A stretch of DNA of 64,000 nucleotides, taken from assembly GCA_965221855.1 (NCBI GenBank), contig CBDCSV010000005.1, positions 1 through 64,000 of the forward strand. Direction: 5' to 3'. The translations under genes were made by a program, and so were the position numbers. The notes under the pieces are model-generated. The model was not told the DNA's origin. It searched no databases and worked only from the letters and a program-made list of their open reading frames with translations. This stretch comes from JAJDXO01 sp965221855 (lineage in GTDB: Bacteria > Pseudomonadota > Alphaproteobacteria > Rhodospirillales > UBA2165). Positions 43,172-52,501 of the stretch are shown here, one piece after another (positions within the stretch are counted from its first letter, which is position 1; the number at the start of each line of letters is the position of its first letter).

Positions 43172-43208
43172 TTTATTAAGAATAACAATAAGAGTTGGGA
43201 GAGATGGA

Positions 43209-45416
43209 ATGATTTTCTTCGGCAACGACAAGCGGCCGTTCGAATACGGGCCGTTCCCCCTCGAGCGGTTGAAGCGGGATGTGAGCGTACTCGCCGGCGA
43301 AGCGGCGCGCCCCGAGGCGGCGAGGCCCGCCGCGAACGGCGCCGACAAGGGACCGCTCGGCGTCTCCCTCGCCAAGTACATGGACATCTACCGGGGGTTG
43401 GGCGTCAACGACCCGTTGCCGCCCAAGGCGCCGGTTCCCGACGACCTTCATCGCCGTTCGGTGGACATCAAGGGGGCCGCCTACTTCCTGGACGTGGCCC
43501 AGGTTGGTATCTGCGAAATCCCGGAGAACGCGTGGTATGCCGATGCGGCGCCGGCCGGCCACACCCATGCGGTGGTCATCGTCCAGGCTCATGGACGGAT
43601 GCCCGAGCCGGAAAATTTGGCCCATGCCTGGTGCCTCGATCTGGAAAAGGAAGCGGCGTCCCTGCGGGCTTACGAGGTCGCCATCGCGGTTGCCGAACAC
43701 ATCCAGTTCATGGGCTTCGAGTCCGCGGCCCACGACGCCTACAAGGGCGGCGTGGATATGGACCGGCTGGCGGTCATCGCCGGCGTGGCGCTGCGCGACG
43801 GCGGCGGAATCACCAATCCCTATCTGGGCAGGGAATTCGAGATCGCCGTGGTGACGACGGCATACGAACTGGAGACCGACCAGCCGCTGCACGCCAGTGC
43901 GCGGAACGCCAAGGGTCTGGGCTATTGGCTCGGTGTCGGCGGCGCGGTGCCGGGAATCGAGTGGAACCGGCGCAGGAAGCGCCGCAGCGACCTCGGCATA
44001 TTCCCCATGGAGCAGGTGGACCGGGTCGAGCGGCCGACCACGATGATCATCGACGAGGAAGTTCCCCGGGTGCCGAAACGCGCCGAGTTTTTCGAGCGCG
44101 CCGCCCGCGGCGACCTCGGCGACAAATCGCGCATCGAGCGCAACCGGTTCGCCTTCAAGCACCCCTTCGCCCAGGCCATGGTCAGCCTGATCAAGTCCAT
44201 GGTGCCGCACCAGGGCGGCGACGTGGCGCCGGTGGCGCCCGGCTATGACGACCCGGCGGCGAACGCGCGGGCCATCAAGTCGTTGAGTTATTTCCTCGGC
44301 TCCGAGGTAACCGGCATTTGCGAAGTGCCGGAGTACGCCTGGTATTCCCACAAGAAGGACGGCTCGGAAATCACGCCCTACCACAAATATGCGGTGGTGA
44401 TGCTGATCGACCAGGGATACGAGACCATGGAAGGGGCCTCCGGCGACGATTTCATTTCCGGGGCGCAGTCCATGCGCGCCTACATGCGGGGCGCCGAGAT
44501 CGCCGGGATCATGGGCGACATGCTGCGCCAGCTCGGGTTCTCGTCCCGCTCCCAGACCAACGCGGATTCGGACGTGCTGCACACGCCGGTAACCCTTTGG
44601 GCGGGCCTGGGCGAGCTCAGCCGGATCGGCGAGGTGATTCTCAATCCCTTCATCGGTCCGCGCCTGAAGACCGTCGTGCTGACCACCGACATTCCGCTCG
44701 AGGTGGACAAGCCGGTCGATTTCGGCCTCCAGTATTTTTGCAGCAATTGCTGGAAATGCGCCCGCGAATGCCCCTGTGACAGTATTTCCTGGGGCAATAA
44801 GGTGATGTTCAACGGCTATGAAATGTGGAAGCCCGACGTGGAGCGCTGCACCCGCTACCGGGTCACCAATCCCAAGGGTCTCGCCTGCGGGCGGTGCATG
44901 AAGACCTGCCCCTTGAACAAGGTGGTGACCGCCCAGGGTCCGATCATGACCCGCGTCGCCTCCTGGTTCGGGGTGAACCAGCGCTGGTCGAAGCCGTTCC
45001 TGGTGCCCATCGCCGTGTGGCTGGACGACTTCCTGCGCCACGGGGTCCGGAACCCGGTGAAGAAATGGTGGCTCGATATGGAGATCGTCGACGGTGTCGC
45101 CGTCGAGCCCCGCAAGGGCGTCAATCAGCGGGACCTCAATCTCGACCACAAGATCGATCCCGACGAGCAGAAGATGGCGTACTACCATGCCGACATGATG
45201 CCGCCGGGCAATCTCATGGACCCGCTGCCCGTCGACCGGAAAGAGGCGCTGAAGGCCAAGGCCCTGTTGGAGACCCCGGAAGAGGCCAAGGCGCGCCTCG
45301 CGGCCGGCAAGCCGAAACCGGCGCACTACAACCCGACGCCGGCGCTGGCGGAGGTCGAAGGCGAACGGACGGACGACAACACGGCCATCTGGGACAAGCC
45401 GAGAGCCAGTACGTAA
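43209..45416 (+). CDS. reductive dehalogenase, soluble catabolic type, with duplicated corrinoid module
   Basis: 735 residues. It lacks the Tat signal of respiratory enzymes, so it is cytoplasmic. Two homologous modules are visible: 87-227 (GAAYFLDVAQVGICEIPENAWY) and 356-500 (SLSYFLGSEVTGICEVPEYAWY). Only the second keeps Tyr425, Lys487 and, further on, Arg551. From memory these match Tyr426, Lys488 and Arg552 of the catabolic Nitratireductor enzyme NpRdhA. In module one the Lys position is Glu211, so that copy is probably inactive. Two [4Fe-4S] motifs follow: C511-x2-C514-x2-C517-x3-C521 and C547-x12-C560-x2-C563-x3-C567. There is no fused reductase domain, so an external electron donor is needed. 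No RdhB anchor is present. Removal of halogen from an aromatic compound is the likely role. Confidence 0.88.
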   Translation: MIFFGNDKRPFEYGPFPLERLKRDVSVLAGEAARPEAARPAANGADKGPLGVSLAKYMDIYRGLGVNDPLPPKAPVPDDLHRRSVDIKGAAYFLDVAQVGICEIPENAWYADAAPAGHTHAVVIVQAHGRMPEPENLAHAWCLDLEKEAASLRAYEVAIAVAEHIQFMGFESAAHDAYKGGVDMDRLAVIAGVALRDGGGITNPYLGREFEIAVVTTAYELETDQPLHASARNAKGLGYWLGVGGAVPGIEWNRRRKRRSDLGIFPMEQVDRVERPTTMIIDEEVPRVPKRAEFFERAARGDLGDKSRIERNRFAFKHPFAQAMVSLIKSMVPHQGGDVAPVAPGYDDPAANARAIKSLSYFLGSEVTGICEVPEYAWYSHKKDGSEITPYHKYAVVMLIDQGYETMEGASGDDFISGAQSMRAYMRGAEIAGIMGDMLRQLGFSSRSQTNADSDVLHTPVTLWAGLGELSRIGEVILNPFIGPRLKTVVLTTDIPLEVDKPVDFGLQYFCSNCWKCARECPCDSISWGNKVMFNGYEMWKPDVERCTRYRVTNPKGLACGRCMKTCPLNKVVTAQGPIMTRVASWFGVNQRWSKPFLVPIAVWLDDFLRHGVRNPVKKWWLDMEIVDGVAVEPRKGVNQRDLNLDHKIDPDEQKMAYYHADMMPPGNLMDPLPVDRKEALKAKALLETPEEAKARLAAGKPKPAHYNPTPALAEVEGERTDDNTAIWDKPRAST

Positions 45417-45442
45417 ACTTCCGAAACTTCCGAGGAACCGAC

Positions 45443-46204
45443 ATGGACGTCAACGGACACGCCGCATTCGTCACCGGCGGCGCATCGGGCTTGGGCGCGG
45501 CCGCGGCCCGCCTTCTCGCCGCCAAGGGCGCGAAGATAACCATCGCCGATCTGAACGAAGACCTGGGCTCGCAGGTCGCCGAGGAACTGGGCGGCGTTTT
45601 CGCGCCGTGCGACGTTACCGACGAAAGCGCCGTTCAGGCCGCGCTGGACGCCGGATCGGACGCCCACGGGCCGGCGCGCATTCTGGTCAACTGCGCCGGC
45701 ATCGGCGGCGCGGCCCGGGTGGTCGGGCGCAATGGTCCCCACGATCTGGGCCTGTTCTCCAGGATCGTCACCATCAACCTCATCGGCACCTTCAACACGA
45801 CGCGTCTGTTCGCGGTCCATGCGACCCAGGCGGACGAACTCGAGGACGGCGAGCGGGGCGTCGTCATCATGACCGCATCGGTTGCCGCCTATGACGGTCA
45901 GATCGGCCAGGCGGCCTATTCGGCGTCCAAGGGCGGCGTGGTTTCGATGACGCTGCCCATCGCCCGCGACCTCGCCCAGCGCGGCGTGCGGGTCTGCACC
46001 ATCGCGCCGGGCGTTCTGCTGACCCCGCTGATGGATATTCTCCCGCCCGAAGCGCAGGAGTCGCTGGGTGCCAGCGTGCCGTTCCCGGCGCGCCTCGGAA
46101 AGCCCGAGGAATATGCCGAACTGGCGCTCCACATTTGCGAGAACCGTTACCTGAACGGCGAGACGATCCGCCTGGACGGCTCGTTGAGGATGGCGGCCAG
46201 GTAG
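45443..46204 (+). CDS. SDR family oxidoreductase, 3-hydroxyacyl-CoA dehydrogenase type II-like
   Basis: 253 residues from ATG 45443. The Rossmann motif is VTGGASGLGAAAARLL; ILVNCAGIGGA is the NNAG-like motif; the catalytic triad is Ser (MTASVAAYDG), Tyr and Lys (AAYSASKGG). VCTIAPGVLLTPLM is the family's C-terminal block. The overall sequence resembles HSD17B10-type enzymes that oxidise 3-hydroxyacyl-CoA, which fits the acyl-CoA ligase immediately downstream. It starts 26 bp after the reductive dehalogenase gene. Confidence 0.9.
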   Translation: MDVNGHAAFVTGGASGLGAAAARLLAAKGAKITIADLNEDLGSQVAEELGGVFAPCDVTDESAVQAALDAGSDAHGPARILVNCAGIGGAARVVGRNGPHDLGLFSRIVTINLIGTFNTTRLFAVHATQADELEDGERGVVIMTASVAAYDGQIGQAAYSASKGGVVSMTLPIARDLAQRGVRVCTIAPGVLLTPLMDILPPEAQESLGASVPFPARLGKPEEYAELALHICENRYLNGETIRLDGSLRMAAR

Positions 46205-46212
46205 TTCCGCCC

Positions 46213-48057
46213 ATGGCTCCCGCGCCAATTCGCCGAATAAATATGTCGGAACCGTCCATCGGCATGGAAACCCTCGCCGATGGGAGCGTTCTGCTGACCA
46301 ATGGCGACCCGCTGCGGGCCTATGAGACCCAGTGGGGCGACATGCTCCGCCGCTGGGCCGGGGAGCGGCCCGGCAAGACATATCTGGCCGAGCGCGATGC
46401 CGCCGGCGGCTGGCGGAAGGTGACCTACGCCGAGGCCCGGACGATCTGCGACGGCATGTCCCAGGCCCTGCTCGATCGCGGCTTGGGTCCGGAGCGGCCG
46501 GTGATGCTGCTGTCGGGCAATTCCATCGATCACGCGCTTCTGTCGCTGGCCGCCATGCAGGTCGGCATTCCCGTCGCGCCGGTGTCCCCGGCCTATTCGC
46601 TGATGAGCCGGGACTTCGCCAAGGTGAAGCTGATCAACGGGCTGGTGAAGCCGGGACTGGTCTACGTGGAGAGCGGCGGGATGTTCGAAAAGGTCCTGAA
46701 CGCCGTGGATTTCGGCGAGGCCGAAATTCTCTATGGCGCGGATGCGCCCGCGGGCAGGGATGCCACGCAAATCGGCGAGCTCCGGGGAACCACGGCAACG
46801 GATGACGTGGATGCCGCGTTTGCCGCCGTCGATCCCGATTCGGCGGCGAAATATCTCTTCACCTCCGGGTCCACCGGCATGCCGAAAGGGGTCATCAATA
46901 CCCACCGGATGCTGTGCGCCAATCAGCAGATGAACATCCAGCAAATCCCGTTCTATGACGAAGTCCCGCCGGTGCTCGTCGACTGGCTGCCCTGGAATCA
47001 CACGTTCGGGGGCAACTTCTGCCAGGGACTGGTGTTGAAGACGGGCGGGACCTTCTACGTCGACGAGGGGAAACCGGCGCCCGGTCTGATCGAGAAGACG
47101 GTCGCCAATCTCCGGGAGATTTCACCCACCGCCCATTACAACGTGCCCGTCGGCTACGGCATGCTGGTGCCTTACCTGGAGCAGGACCGGGAGCTGCGCG
47201 AGACCTTCTTCAAGGATTTGGGCTTCATCTTCTACGCGGCCGCGGCGCTGTCGCAGGATTTGTGGGAGCGGCTGGAGAAACTGGCGTTGGACACGGTCGG
47301 CGAACGGATCGTCATGGCGTCGGCCTTCGGCTCGACCGAATCCGCGCCGATGATCACCGCGACCCACTGGATCATCGACCGCGCCGGCAACGTGGGCGTG
47401 CCGGCCCCGGGGGTGGAGGTCAAGCTCTCCCCGGTGGCCGAGAAAATGGAGATTCGCGGCAAGGGTCCGACCATCACCCCGGGCTATCTCGGCCGCCCCG
47501 ACCTCACCCGGGCGGCGTTCGACGAGGACGGCTTTTTCAAATTCGGCGACGGCATGCGGTTCGAGGACCCGGACGACCCGGCCAAGGGTCTGCTGTTCGA
47601 CGGCCGGGTAACCGAGGACTTCAAGCTGGATACGGGAACCTGGGTGCATCCCGGCGTGCTGCGGCCCGACCTGATCGCCGCCGCGGCGCCGGCCATCCAG
47701 GACGCCGTCGTCTGCGGCCACGACAAGCCGTTCATCGGCCTTCTGGTTTGGCCCAATCCCGTCGGCTGCCGCGAGATCGGCGGCCTGGCCGAAGACGCGT
47801 CGCCGGACGACATCGCCGCCAGTCCGGCGGTCCGCGATTTCATTGCCGGGAAGCTGGCGGCCCACAACAAGGAGGCGGGAGGCTCCAGCCGTTCGGTGAA
47901 ACGGGTCCTGCTGATGACCGAGCCGCCGCAGATCGACGCCAACGAGATCACCGACAAGGGCTACGTCAATCAGCGGGCGACCCTCGACCGGCGGGCGGAT
48001 CTCGTCGCCAAACTCTACGAAGCCCAGCCCGGCGGCGATGTCATTCAAATTGGATAA
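46213..48057 (+). CDS. acyl-CoA synthetase, feruloyl-CoA synthase-like
   Basis: 614 residues from ATG 46213 (ATG 46243 is an alternative). AMP-binding ligase: the ATP motif is YLFTSGSTGMPKGVINTHR, with SAFGSTESAP and ITPGYLGRPDLTRAAFDEDGFF-type blocks (the GDGM segment). The sequence layout, including DWLPWNHTFGGN, matches the feruloyl-CoA synthetase group acting on phenylpropenoid acids. The usual C-terminal catalytic Lys segment is not obvious by eye. It is 8 bp downstream of the SDR and 3 bp before the DMT transporter, so probably one operon. Confidence 0.85.
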   Translation: MAPAPIRRINMSEPSIGMETLADGSVLLTNGDPLRAYETQWGDMLRRWAGERPGKTYLAERDAAGGWRKVTYAEARTICDGMSQALLDRGLGPERPVMLLSGNSIDHALLSLAAMQVGIPVAPVSPAYSLMSRDFAKVKLINGLVKPGLVYVESGGMFEKVLNAVDFGEAEILYGADAPAGRDATQIGELRGTTATDDVDAAFAAVDPDSAAKYLFTSGSTGMPKGVINTHRMLCANQQMNIQQIPFYDEVPPVLVDWLPWNHTFGGNFCQGLVLKTGGTFYVDEGKPAPGLIEKTVANLREISPTAHYNVPVGYGMLVPYLEQDRELRETFFKDLGFIFYAAAALSQDLWERLEKLALDTVGERIVMASAFGSTESAPMITATHWIIDRAGNVGVPAPGVEVKLSPVAEKMEIRGKGPTITPGYLGRPDLTRAAFDEDGFFKFGDGMRFEDPDDPAKGLLFDGRVTEDFKLDTGTWVHPGVLRPDLIAAAAPAIQDAVVCGHDKPFIGLLVWPNPVGCREIGGLAEDASPDDIAASPAVRDFIAGKLAAHNKEAGGSSRSVKRVLLMTEPPQIDANEITDKGYVNQRATLDRRADLVAKLYEAQPGGDVIQIG

Positions 48058-48060
48058 CCG

Positions 48061-48975
48061 ATGACCGGCGTCCAAGCGCCGTCCCGCGACCGGCGCCTGT
48101 TCGGCATCGGCTGCATGGTCGTCGGCATGCTGGGCATGGGCGGCGTCGATGCGGCGGGCAAATGGCTGGTGGGCGCCGACTATCATGTGCTTCAAGTGCT
48201 GGCGGTCCGGGGCTGGTTCATCGTCGCGGCGTTTCTCCTTTGGGCGATGGCGACCGGCCGGCTCGCCCAATTGCCGACCAGGCGCCCCGGCGGCCATTTC
48301 ATCCGCCTGCTTCTGGCGTTCCCGGGACCCGCGCTGATGTTCACGGCGCTGATATATATGCCGCTCGCCGACGTGACGGTGATCGTTTTCGGCTCGACCT
48401 TCATGACCGCGGCCCTGTCGGTTCCCCTGTTCAAGGAACACATCGGCATCCACCGCTGGTTCGCCATCTTCATGGGGTTCGCGGGCGTGGTCATCGCGCT
48501 GCGCCCGGGGGCGGGGGTCTTCGAGCCGGCCGCCATCCTGGCGCTCCTGGCGGGGCTGTCGTTCGCGACCATCAATCTCACGGCGCGCTGGCTGCGGGAG
48601 ACCGAATCGACGCTGCGGCTGGTGTTCTATGTCATGCTGGGGATGATGCTGATCGGAAGCGCCGCGCTCCCCTGGGTCTGGAGCCCCATGCCGCCGGAGC
48701 ACATGGCCGTCTTCGCGGCCATGGGCGTGTTCACCCTGATCGGCTACGCCGGCATGACCCAGGCCTTCGTCGTCGCCCCGGTGGGCGCGGTGGCGCCCTT
48801 CGAATATACGGTGCTCCTGTGGGCGGTCATTCTCGGCTTCATCATCTGGGGGGACGTGCCGGACGCCTTCGTCTGGACCGGCGCCGCGCTGATCGTCGGC
48901 AGCGGACTGTATATGGTGCATCGCGAGGCGCGGGCCGAGGCGCTGGCGAAACAACGGCGGACCGGCGCCGTTTGA
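48061..48975 (+). CDS. DMT family (EamA) transporter
   Basis: 304 residues with about ten membrane helices in two EamA halves. It begins MTGVQAPSRDRRLFGIG; the blocks MLGMGGVDAAGKWL, FTALIYMPLADVTVIVF and PVGAVAPFEYTVLLWAVILG are family-like. Such proteins usually export amino acids, nucleosides or aromatic compounds. It starts 3 bp after the ligase gene, so it may move a related compound (inference). Confidence 0.88.
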   Translation: MTGVQAPSRDRRLFGIGCMVVGMLGMGGVDAAGKWLVGADYHVLQVLAVRGWFIVAAFLLWAMATGRLAQLPTRRPGGHFIRLLLAFPGPALMFTALIYMPLADVTVIVFGSTFMTAALSVPLFKEHIGIHRWFAIFMGFAGVVIALRPGAGVFEPAAILALLAGLSFATINLTARWLRETESTLRLVFYVMLGMMLIGSAALPWVWSPMPPEHMAVFAAMGVFTLIGYAGMTQAFVVAPVGAVAPFEYTVLLWAVILGFIIWGDVPDAFVWTGAALIVGSGLYMVHREARAEALAKQRRTGAV

Positions 48976-49027
48976 ACTCGGACCCGGCAAGCGGTTAAAT
49001 AGCCGAAACACGGGGAGCAGCGTCCGG

Positions 49028-52000
49028 ATGGACGGGTCATTCTCATTCAGCCTCGAAGACAAATACACCTCCGACGGCGGCCGCGTTTACGTGACCGGCG
49101 TGCAGGCGCTCGTTCGATTGCCGCTGGTCCAGCATCGCCGGGACAAGGCCGCCGGTCTGGATACGGCGGGGTTCATCTCGGGATATCGGGGCTCGCCACT
49201 CGGCGGATACGACACGGCCCTGTGGCAGGCCCAGCAGCACCTGGATGCGCACCAAATCACCTTCCAGTCGGGCGTCAACGAGGATATGGCGGCGACCGCC
49301 TGCTGGGGCACGCAGCAGTTGGGGGTCAGCGAGCCCTCGAAACACGACGGCGTGTTCGCCATTTGGTACGGCAAGGGGCCGGGCGTCGACCGGTCCGGCG
49401 ATCCGCTCAAGCACGGCAGCCTGGCGGGCTCGTCCAGGCACGGCGGGGTGCTGGTGCTGGCCGGAGACGACCACATGGCCAAGTCCTCGACCACGGCGCA
49501 CCAGTCGGAGCAGGCGCTCATCGCCGCCATGATCCCCATCCTCAATCCGGCCAATGTCCAGGAAATACTCGATTTCGGCTTGGCGGGCATCGCGCTCAGC
49601 CGCTATTCCGGGTGCTGGGTCGGCCTCAAGTGCGTTGCCGATACGGTGGAGAGCGCCGCGTCCGTCGACGGCTCCCTGGACCGGATGCGGCTCTCCGAGC
49701 CCGGGGATTTCCGGATTCCGCCCGATGGTGTCCATTTCCGCTGGCCGGACGGGGCGGTCGCCAGGGAGACCCGGCATGTGGACGTCAAGCTCAAGGCGGC
49801 CCAGGCCTTCGTCCGTTGGAACAAGCTCGATCGCCGGACCCATGCCGCCGCGACCAAACGTCTCGGCATCGTCGCGACGGGCAAGGCTTGGACGGATGTC
49901 TGCCAGGCCTTCGAGGAACTGGGCCTGACGGACCAACAGGTGGCCGATCTCGGCATCAGCGTGTTCAAGGTGGCGATGCCCTGGCCGCTGGTCCCCGAGC
50001 CGGTGCGGGAGTTCTGCGCCGGGCACCGGGAGGTCCTGGTGGTCGAGGAGAAGCGCAACGTCATCGAAGACCAGCTGGCCCGGGTGCTGTTCGATCTTCC
50101 CGACGGCCGGCGTCCCCGGCTGGTCGGCAAACAGGACGAGAAGGGCCGCCCATTGGTGCCGGAATCCGGCGAATTGACCGGCACGCTGTTGGCGCGGATC
50201 ATTGCCAACCGCTTCCTGGACGAGGAACGGCAAAGCTGTCTCAACGACGCCCTGAGCGCGCTGGCGCGGCGGACCAGGGCGGAAGGCCGCAATGCCGATC
50301 TCGGCGAGCGAAAGCCCTGGTTCTGCGCCGGCTGTCCCCACAACACCTCGACCAAGGTGCCCGACGGGTCCAGCGCCCTCGCGGGGATCGGCTGTCATAC
50401 GCTGTCGGTCTACATGGACCGCTCGGTCGGCGCCTATACCCACATGGGCGGCGAGGGCGGCACCTGGGTCGGCATGGCGCCGTTCTCGACGACGGAGCAC
50501 ATGTTCCAGAACATGGGCGACGGCACCTACTATCACTCGGGCCTGCTGGCGATACGCGCCGCGGTCCGGGCCGGGGTCAATATCACCTACAAGATCCTCT
50601 ACAACGACGCCGTCGCGCTGACCGGCGGCCAGGCGGTCGAGGGCAATCTGACGCCGGCGGACATCACCCGCCAGCTTCGCGCCGAAGGCGTGGGCCGCAT
50701 CCTGGTGGTCACCGACGAGCCCGAAAAGTACCCCGAAGACACCCCCTTCGCCGAAGGGGTGGAGGTCCATGAGCGCCACGAGTTGGACCGGCTGCAGCGG
50801 GAGCTCCGCGAGGTGCCGGGCGCCACGGCCATCGTTTACGACCAGACCTGCGCCGCGGAGAAGCGCCGGCGGCGCAAGCGCGGCACATTCCCCGATCCGG
50901 ACCGGCGCATGTTCATAAATGAACTGGTCTGCGAGGGATGCGGCGATTGCGGCGAGACGTCCAACTGCGTGGCGGTGCGTCCGGTCGAAACGCCGTTCGG
51001 CCGCAAACGGGCCATCGACCAGTCTTCCTGCAATAAGGATTTCACCTGTCTCGACGGCTTTTGCCCCAGCTTCGTGACGGTCCGGGGCGGCACGCTCAGG
51101 AAGGCCGCCAAGCCGGAAACGGCATCGGGCGGCGATCCGGCGGCCGGCCTTCCGATTCCCGCCGCCGCCGGATTCGATGTCGCCTGCAACGTGCTTTTGG
51201 ACGGTATCGGCGGGACGGGCGTGATTACCGTCGGCGCGCTGCTCGGCGTCGCGGCGCACCTGGACGGCCTCGCGGTATCGGTTCTCGATCAGACGGGGCT
51301 GGCGCAGAAGAACGGCGCGGTGGGCTCCCACGTGCGGATCGCCCGGTCGGCCGGGCACCTGGCCGCGACCCGCATCGGCGCCGGCATGACGGATGTCCTT
51401 CTCGGGTTCGACATGATCACGGCGGCGAGCCAGGAGATGATTTCCACCCTGTCGCGGGATCGCAGCCATGCGGTCGTGAATTCCCACCTGGTGCCGCTGG
51501 CGAGCTTCGCGGAGCAGCCCGACATGTCCATCGACGGCGGCGGATACCGGGACGCCATCTCGGCGCAGATCGGCGCCGAGCGCGCCACCATGCTGAACGC
51601 GACTCACCTCGCGGAACGGATCATGGGCGATACGATCATGTCCAACATCTTCATGGTCGGCTTTGCCCTCCAGAAGGGATATCTTCCGGTTTCGCTCGGC
51701 GCGCTGCAGCAGGCGATCCGCCTCAACGGTGTCGCGGTGGAGGCCAACCTCAGGGCGCTCGCCTGGGGGCGGGCCGCCGCCGAGGACCTGCCCCGGGTGC
51801 TGGAGCTGGCCGGCGGCGAACGGGACGCCCCATCGCCCGAGACCGTCGATCAGGTCATCGAACGGCGGGTGGAATCACTGACGGCCTATCAAAACGCCGG
51901 CTTCGCCGAGACCTATGGCTCGGCGGTCGCACGGGTCCGCGACGCCGAAGCCGCCATCGCGCCCGGCCGCACGGATTTGACCGAAGCGGCGGCCCGCTCG

Positions 52001-52501
52001 CTTTACAAGCTGATGGCGGTAAAGGACGAGTACGAAGTGGCCCGATTGTTTACCGATGGCCGCTTCGAGGCGAAACTTCGCGAACAATTCGAGGGCGATT
52101 TCAAGATTGAATTCAACTTCGCGCCGCCCATGTTCGCCAGGATCGATCCGGTGACCGGCCGGCCCGAAAAGATGGCGTATCCGGCGCCGTGGTATTTCGC
52201 CCTCCAATTGCTGGCCAGACTGAGGGGCCTCAGGGGCACGGCGCTCGACATCTTCCGCTACTCCAAGGACCGCAAGATGGAGCGAGAGCTGCTCTCGGCC
52301 TACCGGGAAACGCTGGAAGAAATCCTGTCGAACCTGAATGCGGCCAATTACGGGACCGCCGTCGAACTCGCCGCGCTGCCCCAGTCGATCCGCGGGTATG
52401 GTCCGGTCAAGGACAAGCACGGGTCGGCGGCGCGGGAGAAAGCCAAGAGCCTTCGTGAATTGTTCCACCGGACCCCCGCGGGGGCCGAGGCGGCGGAATA
52501 G
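49028..52501 (+). CDS. indolepyruvate ferredoxin oxidoreductase family protein, fused
   Basis: 1157 residues: alpha (pyrimidine-binding and TPP) and gamma subunits fused in one chain. N-terminal GFISGYRGSPLGGYD and GVNEDMAATACWG are the Pyr domain; GIGCHTLSVYMDRSVG, MGGEGGTWVGMAPF and YNDAVALTGGQAVEG form the TPP domain. A cysteine-rich central segment (CEGCGDCGETSNC and CNKDFTCLDGFCP) may bind an Fe-S cluster. The CoA/gamma part starts NVLLDGIGGTGVITVGALLG. It decarboxylates aryl-pyruvates to aryl-acyl-CoA. The C-terminal 8Fe ferredoxin of archaeal forms is absent. It ends 1 bp before the convergent CitE-like gene. Confidence 0.93.
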   Translation: MDGSFSFSLEDKYTSDGGRVYVTGVQALVRLPLVQHRRDKAAGLDTAGFISGYRGSPLGGYDTALWQAQQHLDAHQITFQSGVNEDMAATACWGTQQLGVSEPSKHDGVFAIWYGKGPGVDRSGDPLKHGSLAGSSRHGGVLVLAGDDHMAKSSTTAHQSEQALIAAMIPILNPANVQEILDFGLAGIALSRYSGCWVGLKCVADTVESAASVDGSLDRMRLSEPGDFRIPPDGVHFRWPDGAVARETRHVDVKLKAAQAFVRWNKLDRRTHAAATKRLGIVATGKAWTDVCQAFEELGLTDQQVADLGISVFKVAMPWPLVPEPVREFCAGHREVLVVEEKRNVIEDQLARVLFDLPDGRRPRLVGKQDEKGRPLVPESGELTGTLLARIIANRFLDEERQSCLNDALSALARRTRAEGRNADLGERKPWFCAGCPHNTSTKVPDGSSALAGIGCHTLSVYMDRSVGAYTHMGGEGGTWVGMAPFSTTEHMFQNMGDGTYYHSGLLAIRAAVRAGVNITYKILYNDAVALTGGQAVEGNLTPADITRQLRAEGVGRILVVTDEPEKYPEDTPFAEGVEVHERHELDRLQRELREVPGATAIVYDQTCAAEKRRRRKRGTFPDPDRRMFINELVCEGCGDCGETSNCVAVRPVETPFGRKRAIDQSSCNKDFTCLDGFCPSFVTVRGGTLRKAAKPETASGGDPAAGLPIPAAAGFDVACNVLLDGIGGTGVITVGALLGVAAHLDGLAVSVLDQTGLAQKNGAVGSHVRIARSAGHLAATRIGAGMTDVLLGFDMITAASQEMISTLSRDRSHAVVNSHLVPLASFAEQPDMSIDGGGYRDAISAQIGAERATMLNATHLAERIMGDTIMSNIFMVGFALQKGYLPVSLGALQQAIRLNGVAVEANLRALAWGRAAAEDLPRVLELAGGERDAPSPETVDQVIERRVESLTAYQNAGFAETYGSAVARVRDAEAAIAPGRTDLTEAAARSLYKLMAVKDEYEVARLFTDGRFEAKLREQFEGDFKIEFNFAPPMFARIDPVTGRPEKMAYPAPWYFALQLLARLRGLRGTALDIFRYSKDRKMERELLSAYRETLEEILSNLNAANYGTAVELAALPQSIRGYGPVKDKHGSAAREKAKSLRELFHRTPAGAEAAE

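Noticed and set aside
44825..45442. Upstream extension of the SDR reading frame through the reductive dehalogenase
   Set aside because: The frame is open by chance inside the dehalogenase gene; the SDR family N-terminus begins at ATG 45443.
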